NCBI RefSeq assembly: GCF_000176915.2
Contig: NC_014844.1
Location: 806,001 to 870,000 of the forward strand
DNA: 64,000 nucleotides
Source: Pseudodesulfovibrio aespoeensis Aspo-2
Lineage (GTDB): Bacteria; Desulfobacterota; Desulfovibrionia; Desulfovibrionales; Desulfovibrionaceae
Direction of reading: 5' to 3'
Shown here one piece after another: positions 8,847 to 15,973 of this stretch. The notes under the pieces were generated by a model that did no database searches, had not been told where the DNA came from, and was given only the letters and a program-made list of their open reading frames with translations. The first letter of the stretch is position 1. Each line of letters starts with the position of its first letter. The translations under genes and the position numbers were made by a program.

Positions 8847-9406
8847 TGGCAAAAGAGTTTGGATTTGCCCTGGCCGACGAGGAGAAGACCTATCTGCGCG
8901 AACTGGTCCAGTTGTCCATCGCTTCGCGGCTCAGTCCGGCGGGTGCGCCGTCCGGCCCGCCCGAACCTCCCACCCGGACCCTGCGCGAGCATCTGGGTGC
9001 CTTTGTCACCCTCAAGCTCGGCGGCTCGCTGCGCGGCTGCATCGGCAATGTCCGGGGCACGGGCGAGCTGTATCGCACCGTGTGGGACATGGCCCGGTCC
9101 GCCGCCTTCGAGGACCCGCGCTTTCCGCCGCTCACGCCCGGCGAGTTCGAGGCCATGGAGTATGAAATCTCCATTCTCGGCCCCATCGAGTCCTGCCCGG
9201 ACCCGGAGCTGGTGGAGGTGGGCCGTCACGGGTTGATCATGTCGCGCGACGGTCACTCTGGGCTGCTCCTGCCCCAGGTGCCCGTGGAGTGGCGCTGGGA
9301 CCGCGAGACCTTCCTGGATCAGACCTGCGTCAAGGCCGGGCTGCCGCGCGACGCGTGGCGCGAACCGGCCACCACCATCCTCTGGTTCGAGGCCGTGGTC
9401 TTTTGA
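8843..9406 (+). CDS. AMMECR1 domain protein (AmmeMemoRadiSam system protein A type)
   Basis: This 187-residue protein carries an AMMECR1 domain with the hallmark LRGCIGN motif (here GSLRGCIGNVRG), the following SAAFEDPRFPPLTPGE segment and the C-terminal PQVPVEWRWDRETFL stretch. In bacteria this domain is the A component of the AmmeMemoRadiSam gene set, which also includes a Memo protein and a radical SAM protein. Neither partner is in this window. The gene starts at an ATG that overlaps the stop codon of the MFS gene (ATGATGG; the second ATG at 8846 is an alternative), so the two are translationally coupled. Biochemical function is not established. Confidence 0.88.
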   Translation: MMAKEFGFALADEEKTYLRELVQLSIASRLSPAGAPSGPPEPPTRTLREHLGAFVTLKLGGSLRGCIGNVRGTGELYRTVWDMARSAAFEDPRFPPLTPGEFEAMEYEISILGPIESCPDPELVEVGRHGLIMSRDGHSGLLLPQVPVEWRWDRETFLDQTCVKAGLPRDAWREPATTILWFEAVVF

Positions 9407-9604
9407 GCCGACTCTCATTGGCCTTCCCGGAAGAGGGTATCGACAAGACGGCTTTGAACGCGGTATAGGTACAGTGAAGATTGTGGGCCAAAGAACTGGA
9501 ACGCCATTGCCAACGCGACAGGGAGGCCGGGATGACCTTGAAATTCCATGACATCATGACTCGACCCGCACTGCTGGGTCTGGCCTGAGCCGGGGACGCG
9601 CCGC

Positions 9605-10807
9605 ATGATCAGGAAGGTTCCGGTTGAAGAATTGCAGCCCGGGATGCATGTGGTCAAGCTCTCAAGCGAGATCTGGGAGCATCTGCCCTTTCTCTATTCC
9701 AAGCCGGGCGTTCTCCAGTCGCGCAAGCAGATCGAGCGCATCAGCGCCGACGGCTACCTGCACGCCTTTATCCAGGTGGACGGCCCGGACGAATCCGGCG
9801 CGACCCTCGACACCCTCCTGACCGGGCCGACGCAGGACGCGCCGCCCAAGCCCAGGGTGCCTTTCGAGCAGGCCATGCAGGTGGCCGAGGTCGTCTACTC
9901 CAAGGCCATGCACCACGCCAAGCGGATCATCCATGATGTCAAGCTCGGGCGCAAGGTGGACTTTGAGGCCTCGGTGGAGACCGTGGACGCCATCGTCGAT
10001 TCCGCCATCCACAACCCCGACACCCTGCTGTGTCTCTCCAAGCTCTCGGACTACGACGAGTACACCTACGCCCACTGCATCAACGTGGCCGCCATCTCCG
10101 TGGTTTTTGGCGAGTATCTGGGGCTGCCGCGCGACGAGCTGGTCAGGCTCGGACTGGCCGGGATGATGCACGACCTGGGCAAGACCGCGGTGCCCGCCCG
10201 GATCATCAACAAGCGCGCCCGGCTCACCGAGAGCGAGTTCGAGGAGATCAAGCGGCACCCGGAGTATGGATGCGACATCCTGGCCCGCCAGCAGGAGGTG
10301 GCCGACGACATCCTCGAAGCCGTGCGCGACCACCACGAGAAGTACAACGGCTCAGGCTACCCAGAGCGGCGGACCAAGAAGACCATCGCCCCCTTTGCCC
10401 GGATCATCAGCCTGGCCGATGTCTACGACGCCCTGACCAGCGACCGCTCCTACAAGGACGCCATCCTGCCCAACAAGGCTCTGGCCATCATGTACGGCAT
10501 GCGCGAGCAGGATTTCGATCCCATTGAGGTGCAGAGATTTATCAAGTGCCTGGGCATCTTCCCCTCCGGCAGTCTGGTCAGGCTCAACACCGGCTTTTAT
10601 GGCGTGGTCTACGAGTCCAACCCGGCTCTGCCGCTGATGCCCAAGATCAAGATCATCCTCGACGAGGACCTGCACCCCATCCCTGCCGAGCTGGTGGATC
10701 TGGCCGCGGCCCAGGCCCTGGGCAACAGGGATCTCGAAATTCTGGAGTGCGCCGATCCCGCGGCCTACCGCCTGAGCCTCAAACCCTATCTGACCCGCAA
10801 AGGATGA
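9605..10807 (+). CDS. HD-GYP domain c-di-GMP phosphodiesterase-like protein
   Basis: This 400-residue cytoplasmic protein has an N-terminal DUF3391 domain (VPVEELQPGMHVVKL; about residues 5-130) and a C-terminal HD-GYP domain. The metal-binding HD pair is in MMHDLGKTAVP near residue 187, and the DHHEKYNGSGYPE segment containing the GYP motif lies near residue 250. HD-GYP enzymes hydrolyse c-di-GMP to pGpG or GMP, and no catalytic residue looks replaced. It is the second c-di-GMP protein within 7 kb. About 200 bp of non-coding sequence precede it, so it probably has its own promoter, although none was clear. Confidence 0.92.
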   Translation: MIRKVPVEELQPGMHVVKLSSEIWEHLPFLYSKPGVLQSRKQIERISADGYLHAFIQVDGPDESGATLDTLLTGPTQDAPPKPRVPFEQAMQVAEVVYSKAMHHAKRIIHDVKLGRKVDFEASVETVDAIVDSAIHNPDTLLCLSKLSDYDEYTYAHCINVAAISVVFGEYLGLPRDELVRLGLAGMMHDLGKTAVPARIINKRARLTESEFEEIKRHPEYGCDILARQQEVADDILEAVRDHHEKYNGSGYPERRTKKTIAPFARIISLADVYDALTSDRSYKDAILPNKALAIMYGMREQDFDPIEVQRFIKCLGIFPSGSLVRLNTGFYGVVYESNPALPLMPKIKIILDEDLHPIPAELVDLAAAQALGNRDLEILECADPAAYRLSLKPYLTRKG

Positions 10808-10813
10808 CCCGCC

Positions 10814-11077
10814 ATGGACCGCATGCAAACCATCCAAAGGCTGCTGGCCGTCAAGGACACTGTCTACGGCCTGCTGGAATGGGCCGAGAACGTGAGTGAT
10901 GAGGAGTTCGGGCGGTGCTGCTCCCTTGATTGCCTGCCCCCTGAGGAGACACTGCTGCGCATGGAGGCCTTCTGCCAGCTTGCGCAGGAGCTTGCCCTGG
11001 AGTGTGGGGGGATTGTCCGGGGGCTTGACCGGGTGTGCGTAGGGGACGGCGGTCCTGCGACCGGCGGGGGTGCCTGA
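10814..11077 (+). CDS. small hypothetical protein (87 aa)
   Basis: This short ORF starts 6 bp after the HD-GYP gene and its stop codon overlaps the start of the next gene, so it sits in an operon-like string. The protein begins MDRMQTIQRLLAVKDTVYG, looks helical and amphipathic, and has four cysteines, including a CC pair (RCCSLDCLPPEE). No family is recognised. Confidence comes from context and tight spacing rather than homology. Confidence 0.55.
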   Translation: MDRMQTIQRLLAVKDTVYGLLEWAENVSDEEFGRCCSLDCLPPEETLLRMEAFCQLAQELALECGGIVRGLDRVCVGDGGPATGGGA

Positions 11078-11505
11078 TGGACACGAATTTCTGGCTGGGC
11101 CTGATTGCCCTGACCTGCGCCCTGTACATGCTCAAGTGGTTTCAGGGACGGCGCAAGGTCACGGTCTACCGCATCAGCCCGGCCTCGCTCAGGCGGTCAA
11201 AAGAGGTCATGCTCCGTGTGCTCCCGCTGGTGGAGGATGGCCGCGACTGTCCCCTGGACGTGACCAGCCTGCCTTGGGACAAGGCCACCATCAAGGGCGC
11301 AGCCAAAATCCTGGCCTACCACTTCTGGAGGGAGAACCAGCACGAGGAGCTGATCCGGATCAAGCAGTGCTTCGTCTCCCTGGCCCGCTTCCAGAACCGC
11401 GATCTCGACTTCGAGACCTGCGAGCGGCTGCTGACGCGCGAGCGCGAGCGGCTGGTGCGGGAGATCGACTGTTATCTGACCCACGCCTCGTCACGCAAGG
11501 GGTAA
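11077..11505 (+). CDS. hypothetical membrane-anchored protein (142 aa)
   Basis: The protein has one N-terminal hydrophobic segment (FWLGLIALTCALYMLKWF, about residues 4-21) followed by a basic cytoplasmic-type domain ending in a long helical region rich in Arg and Glu. The start ATG at 11077 shares one base with the upstream stop (TGATG), giving translational coupling, and an in-frame upstream GTG is therefore less likely. No conserved domain is recognised. The three-gene string beginning with the HD-GYP protein suggests a shared role, which is inference only. Confidence 0.6.
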   Translation: MDTNFWLGLIALTCALYMLKWFQGRRKVTVYRISPASLRRSKEVMLRVLPLVEDGRDCPLDVTSLPWDKATIKGAAKILAYHFWRENQHEELIRIKQCFVSLARFQNRDLDFETCERLLTRERERLVREIDCYLTHASSRKG

Positions 11506-11542
11506 CAGGCGCTTCTGGCTGCCGGGGGGAGCGCACTCCTGG

Positions 11543-11878
11543 TCAGGGCCCCTTGACGCCATCCCGCGCGGCCTCTTCCCCCCGCGTTTTCTGCTCCGCG
11601 TCCGGGCCTGCATCGGCGCTCTTTCTGATGGCGTCGAATCGCTCCTTGAGCCGGGTCAGGATGTGGTCATACCCCTTGGGCGTGTGGGGGACCATGCAGG
11701 CCGTGCAATCCTTGACGCCCGATTCAAGCACCGTGAAGTTGCCGCCGCAGTCGTCGAGGAAGTAGAGCGGGCAGAAGCAGAAGAGGCAGTTGAATTCGTC
11801 CGGCCTGCTCGTCCTGTGGCAGGGGAAGTACCGGCACTCCCGGTTGCAGAAGAAGCGGTGGCTGTTGTGCACGGTCAC
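11543..11878 (-). CDS. cysteine-rich small domain protein
   Basis: This 111-residue protein has a dense Cys pattern at its N-terminus: FFCNRECRYFPCH, then FNCLFCFCPLYFLDDCGGNF and DCTACMVPH. The pattern matches the 'cysteine-rich small domain' family (PF04071 type), which is probably metal- or cluster-binding and is often found near corrinoid genes. A GTG at 11878 overlaps the stop of the upstream DUF4389 gene (AAGTGA), so the longer open frame to 11911 is probably not used. The C-terminus is a Lys/Arg/Asp-rich tail. Function is unknown. Confidence 0.75.
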   Translation of the reverse strand: MTVHNSHRFFCNRECRYFPCHRTSRPDEFNCLFCFCPLYFLDDCGGNFTVLESGVKDCTACMVPHTPKGYDHILTRLKERFDAIRKSADAGPDAEQKTRGEEAARDGVKGP

Positions 11879-12192
11879 TTGAAGAGGACCTGCTTGGCGG
11901 GCTCCTCGCACTCGGCGTCTTCAGGGAACCGGGCAAAGGGGAAGGGCCGGGCGTTGTCGTTGAGGGTGTTGTAGCGCATGAGCCGGTAGCCGTAATGAGA
12001 GAGCGAGTTGGTGAACCGGCGCAACGGCTCGCTGCGTTTTTTGGCTATCAGCAGATAGCCATACTGGAAGAGCACGGCCAGCTGGATGATGAATCCGGTC
12101 ACCTCGAAGAAGATCATGCACACCAGGGTCACCAGGAACCGCTTGAGGATGGCTCCCCTGTCCACAGTGGTTGATACCGTGTCGTTCGTCAT
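11875..12192 (-). CDS. DUF4389-type membrane protein
   Basis: This 105-residue protein has two hydrophobic stretches (about residues 19-32 and 34-48; RFLVTLVCMIFFEVTGFI and IQLAVLFQYGYLLIAK) followed by the conserved FTNSLSHYGYRLMRYNTLN segment of the DUF4389 family. A strong AAGGAGG ribosome-binding site precedes the ATG. It overlaps the Cys-rich gene by 4 bp, so the two form an operon. Members are small inner-membrane proteins of unknown role. Confidence 0.78.
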   Translation of the reverse strand: MTNDTVSTTVDRGAILKRFLVTLVCMIFFEVTGFIIQLAVLFQYGYLLIAKKRSEPLRRFTNSLSHYGYRLMRYNTLNDNARPFPFARFPEDAECEEPAKQVLFK

Positions 12193-12293
12193 GGTGCCTC
12201 CTTGGCAAAGGGGTTGTCCCCAGTCGGGGTTGTCCCGCGATCGGGGTGGTTGGGCGAGTCCGGGTCAGCCAGGGCGCGAGGCCCGGAGTCGGG

Positions 12294-14177
12294 CTAGGAG
12301 AATACGATCTCTCCGGCCCTGGCGTCCAGGGATATGGTAGAGCCTTCGGTCCTTTTTGAGACCGCAACGCTCTTGTTGCCGAAGATGATGACCACGCCGG
12401 GATGGATCAGCCGGTGGACCCTGATTCTGATGCCGGCCAGCTCCTCCTGCCGGGCCAGGGCGTTCTGGGTGAGCTCTTCGGACACGGCCTTGCGCTGCTT
12501 GATCAACGCTATCCGGTGCCTGAGGATCTCGGCCACGGCGGCGCGCTTTTCGGGCTTGGTGCGGGCCAGGATGACCCTGGCCGGGTCGTGGCCCAGGATG
12601 TCGTTGATCTTGCCGATGGAGTCCTTGAGCTTCTTGCGCTCGGCGCGCAGGGTTTCATCGCCGTCGTGGCCGATCTGCACGGCCACCGTGGTGCGCACCC
12701 CCAGCTCGGAGCCGAGTTCGTTGACCTCCATGCCCTTGCCGGTGACGATGTTGCCGCCCTGCACGTGGCCCTTGCCGCGGGTGCCGATGAGGCGCCCCTC
12801 GGCCCTGATCTCCGAGTTGGTGATGTCGTTGGTTATGATCACATCGCCGCCGGCGCTGATGCGGGCATTGGTGGCGTAGGCGGCGGAGATGGTGCCCTCG
12901 GCCCGGACAGATCCGCCGTCGGGCATGAGGATGCCGCCCGTGACCTCGATGTTGCCGCCCGCATGCACGGTGGCGCTCTCCACGGACCCGGCCACGATGA
13001 TGTGCTTGGGCGCGGCAACCGAGAATCCGGCGTGGATCGAGCCGAGGATCTTGACCGAGCCATGCTCCAGGGTGACGTTGCCTGTGGCGAGGTCCACGTT
13101 GTCGTTGATGATCAGGCAATCGGTGACCGAGAGGGTGGTTCCCTCCATGACCATGACGCCCTTGGCCGTGGAGGTGAAGGTGATCTCGTCCAGCAGCACC
13201 TCCACGTTTTCGCCCCGGCGGACTGTCAGATCCCTGCCCGAGCTGGCCGGGATGGTCTTGCCGTAGATGTCGATGCCGCCCTTGCCCGAAGTGGGGTGGT
13301 GCAGCCGGGCGATGGCCTGTCCCGGCTCCACATGCGGGTAGGTGCCCCGGTCGCGGAAGTTGAGCCTCCCGGCCTCGTCCTCTGTGCCTGCCAGTTCGCG
13401 CGTGGAGACCAGCGGTTCCAGCCAGCCGTCGTGCCCTGGCGCCGGGAGTTTGCCCATGACCACGGTCTGGTCCGTCAGGGGGCGTCCCAGGGACTGCGCC
13501 TGCTTGAGCAGCGCTTCGAGCCGAGCCACGTCGATGTCGATGACCACGCCGAGGTCGCGCAGTTCCTTTTCCAGCCGGGCGGCGGTCACGGGCTGGCCCC
13601 TGAAATCCCGGTGGTGCAGGGTGGCCTTGATCAAGACCGAGTCTTCGGAAATGTGCGTCACCGGGTCCACCGAGATGGTGGTTTCCTTGAGCCTGGCCAT
13701 GCCCCAGGCGCGGGACACATAGGAGTTGGTCAGGGGATCGAAGCCCACGTTGTCGCCCAGAGTCACCTCGATGTCCTCTGGCTCGAAATGTTTCTTGGGA
13801 TGGATGATGCGTCCGTCGATGGTCTCGCCGTCGCGGGCATGCTGCGGCGGGTGCTTGCGCGCGAACCTGTCGCCGGGAAACACCGGATATTCCAGGTTGC
13901 CCAGGGCCACGAGAGAGGCGTGGGAAGGCTCCTGCACCTCAATGCCGCGCACCAGCACCACACGGCGGATTTCCTCATCGCGCTGGATGGCGCTGATGAT
14001 TTCCCTGGCCGCTTCCTCGTCCACTGGCAGGCCCACCCCGGCCTTGGCCACCTGCCGCTTGAGCAGCGCCACAGAGGGGCCTTCCCCGCCCTGCGGCGGA
14101 GAGTAGCGGCTGACACCGAGCTTCATGCCGTCCTCGGACATGGCGAACCGGAATTGGGCGTCGCGGGGTTCTGCCAT
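12294..14177 (-). CDS. FapA (DUF342) family polymer-forming domain protein
   Basis: This is a large soluble protein of about 627 residues. The central third consists of repeated beta-helical turns such as LEHGSVKILGSIHAGFSV, GGNIEVTGGILMPDGGSVRAEG and GGDVIITNDITNSEIRAEG. The N-terminal part carries the FapA-type DIDVARLEALL and VEPGQAIARLH segments, and the C-terminal part has a long coiled coil. The family (flagellar assembly protein A, DUF342) is widespread, and its role in motility or polar organisation is only partly known. ATG 14177 is preceded by a GGGGG-type site; an upstream start at 14216 would add 13 residues. It stands alone on the minus strand. Confidence 0.88.
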   Translation of the reverse strand: MAEPRDAQFRFAMSEDGMKLGVSRYSPPQGGEGPSVALLKRQVAKAGVGLPVDEEAAREIISAIQRDEEIRRVVLVRGIEVQEPSHASLVALGNLEYPVFPGDRFARKHPPQHARDGETIDGRIIHPKKHFEPEDIEVTLGDNVGFDPLTNSYVSRAWGMARLKETTISVDPVTHISEDSVLIKATLHHRDFRGQPVTAARLEKELRDLGVVIDIDVARLEALLKQAQSLGRPLTDQTVVMGKLPAPGHDGWLEPLVSTRELAGTEDEAGRLNFRDRGTYPHVEPGQAIARLHHPTSGKGGIDIYGKTIPASSGRDLTVRRGENVEVLLDEITFTSTAKGVMVMEGTTLSVTDCLIINDNVDLATGNVTLEHGSVKILGSIHAGFSVAAPKHIIVAGSVESATVHAGGNIEVTGGILMPDGGSVRAEGTISAAYATNARISAGGDVIITNDITNSEIRAEGRLIGTRGKGHVQGGNIVTGKGMEVNELGSELGVRTTVAVQIGHDGDETLRAERKKLKDSIGKINDILGHDPARVILARTKPEKRAAVAEILRHRIALIKQRKAVSEELTQNALARQEELAGIRIRVHRLIHPGVVIIFGNKSVAVSKRTEGSTISLDARAGEIVFS

Positions 14178-14381
14178 CACGCCCCCGTGCGACAGCCTGG
14201 CGCGATGTCGGGACACGCGCCGGGCGAACGCACGAAACCCGTGCCGGTCGAACCGGTCGGGTCAGGGGCTGTATGGCAGACGGTGTTGGTCACTTGCGGT
14301 CCTGTTGATTGCAAAAGTGTCACAGGTGTATGATGTTTTTTCGTAACATACCGGGCGGCCACATGGCAACTTCGGATCAGG

Positions 14382-15674
14382 TCAGGTGCGGTCCTGGCCT
14401 GGCCGGGAAAGACGCCAGCAGAGTTCCTCCAGGGTGGCGGCCAGGTCGGCGTAAATGCCGCCCGGTTCCGGGGGCAGGCCGAACAGGGCGCGTCGCTGCT
14501 CCCGCAGTCCATGTACGGACACGGCGTCAGATGCCGAGTGGAACATGGTCATGGACAGCCGCTCGGCCAGGAGATAGCCGGACAGGCCGCTGGCCAGGAG
14601 CCCGACGAGGGTGCCGAACCCCGCTGCTTGGCCGCGCCAGTAGGCCAGGGTGGCGTTGTCCGGCTCATGGGCCATGGCCTCGCAGATGAACGAGTACAGG
14701 GTGTTGATGCCCGCGCCTGGAATGCCGCGCCGCCAGCCCAGCAGCCACGGCGTGCGCCAGAAGAGCAGAAAGTGGCTGGTGCCCGTGGCAATGGTGGCTT
14801 CCATGGCCCGGCGCGCGGCCATGAGTGCGGGATCGTCCCAGACCACGGGCCGCGCGGCCACGTCCCAGGCCGGGACCGGCCCGCAGCTCTGCCCATGATC
14901 GCCGCCCAGCACATGGTCGAGAATGTGCGCCAGCCAGCGGTTGGCATGGGGCGAGGCGGGCGTCTCCAGGTGGGCGTAGCTCAAGATCACCCGGCCCGCG
15001 CCGAAATCGTTGGCTGTAACGCAGGGCGTGCCTTCCATGAAGTCGGGGTCCAGGTGGATGCCGTAGAGGTTTTCCCAGTCGGCCATGGTCCCCTGGGGCA
15101 GGGTGGACAGGTTCAGGTCCGCCACCCAGAAGTCCGGCCCCGGCCTGCCGTAGCGGGCCAGGACCGTGACCGAGGCGTCCACGGGATCGAAGCGGCCCGG
15201 CCACCAGACCGGCAGCATGGGGCCTTTGTCAGCGCTTTCCCCCGTGCCTTCCCTGATCAGGTCTGGCGGTACCAGGGGGTCGGTCTGGTTCAGGGAAACA
15301 TGCACATGGCCGGAGAGGAAGTGGTGGAGCCGGTTGGTGTATCCCTTGCGGGTCCAGGGGGAGAGGCCGAGGCCGTAGGGGCCGGTCAGGGCCAGCCCGG
15401 CCCCGCCGCAAAAGCCGAGGTAGGCGCCGCCGTCGTGCACGAACTCGCAGATGGCGTCCATGCCGCGCACTCCCAGCCGGTCTGCCTTGCCCTTGGCCCG
15501 TCCGCCCGGCACGATGAGCAGGCGCGGCGCTTCGCCGCACTTGCCAGCCAGCACGCCATCGGCTATCTCGGAGCCGCGCACCAGGCGATGGGGAATGCCC
15601 CACGCCTCAAGGGCGCGCGCGGCCAGCAGGCCCCAGAAGTGGGACTCGTCCCAATATATGTGTATGCTTGACAT
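14382..15674 (-). CDS. BPL_N-like (biotin ligase N-terminal, amidotransferase-fold) protein
   Basis: This 430-residue protein starts at ATG 15674, preceded by a GAGGGA site (the frame remains open further upstream across a repeat element, but that part looks non-coding). The N-terminal 220 residues resemble the BPL_N glutamine-amidotransferase-like fold: SIHIYWDESHFWG start, LLIVPGGRAKGKA, and the nucleophile-elbow GAYLGFCGGAGLA with a Cys near residue 105. The C-terminal half, from about residue 260, is helical and has no recognised domain. Enzymes of this fold act on amides, but the catalytic status is uncertain. No biotin ligase domain follows. Confidence 0.7.
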   Translation of the reverse strand: MSSIHIYWDESHFWGLLAARALEAWGIPHRLVRGSEIADGVLAGKCGEAPRLLIVPGGRAKGKADRLGVRGMDAICEFVHDGGAYLGFCGGAGLALTGPYGLGLSPWTRKGYTNRLHHFLSGHVHVSLNQTDPLVPPDLIREGTGESADKGPMLPVWWPGRFDPVDASVTVLARYGRPGPDFWVADLNLSTLPQGTMADWENLYGIHLDPDFMEGTPCVTANDFGAGRVILSYAHLETPASPHANRWLAHILDHVLGGDHGQSCGPVPAWDVAARPVVWDDPALMAARRAMEATIATGTSHFLLFWRTPWLLGWRRGIPGAGINTLYSFICEAMAHEPDNATLAYWRGQAAGFGTLVGLLASGLSGYLLAERLSMTMFHSASDAVSVHGLREQRRALFGLPPEPGGIYADLAATLEELCWRLSRPGQDRT

Positions 15675-15759
15675 AATCGGCTCCCTCGACAAGGGTAGTC
15701 CGCACGCTACCAACCGGCAGGCGCGACCGCAAGGGGAGAAGAGCGAATTTCGGATATCC

Positions 15760-15787
15760 GGGGGAAACTTGTGAAAAAGTTTCCCCC
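15760..15787. repeat. perfect inverted repeat (11-bp arms)
   Basis: GGGGGAAACTT and its exact complement AAGTTTCCCCC flank a 6-base loop. It lies in the spacer between the divergent BPL_N-like gene and valS. The hairpin is followed by only two T residues on the plus strand. It could be a transcription stop or a leader structure for valS. Confidence 0.6.
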
Positions 15788-15909
15788 TTGCATCCGATTC
15801 CGTCCTTTCAATCAGGCACTTCGCAACACCGTGGCAGCACCAACAACGAACACCCTCCACGCCGCCGTCCGCCTCTTCGATGACGGCCAGTCCAAAAGGC
15901 GGCGTGGCA

Positions 15910-15970
15910 CAAAAAAGTTTTGGAGGGTCCAGGGAATCTTTGTCGAAAGGTTCCCTGGCCGCCGGAGGCA
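15910..15970 (+). repeat. dispersed hairpin element, copy A, carrying the valS ribosome-binding site
   Basis: This is a roughly 60-bp element: AAGTTTTGGAGGGTCC, a hairpin at 15929-15958 (arms CCAGGGAATCTTT and AAAGGTTCCCTGG, one G-U pair), then GGCCGCCGGAGGCA. A second copy lies at 48515-48571 with the same flanks. The hairpin arms differ between copies by a compensatory pair (G-C here, A-T there). Here the conserved GCCGGAGG at the 3' side is positioned as the Shine-Dalgarno sequence of valS. Similar GCCTCCGGCGGCC hairpins are common in related genomes, from general knowledge. Confidence 0.75.
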
Positions 15971-15973
15971 AAC

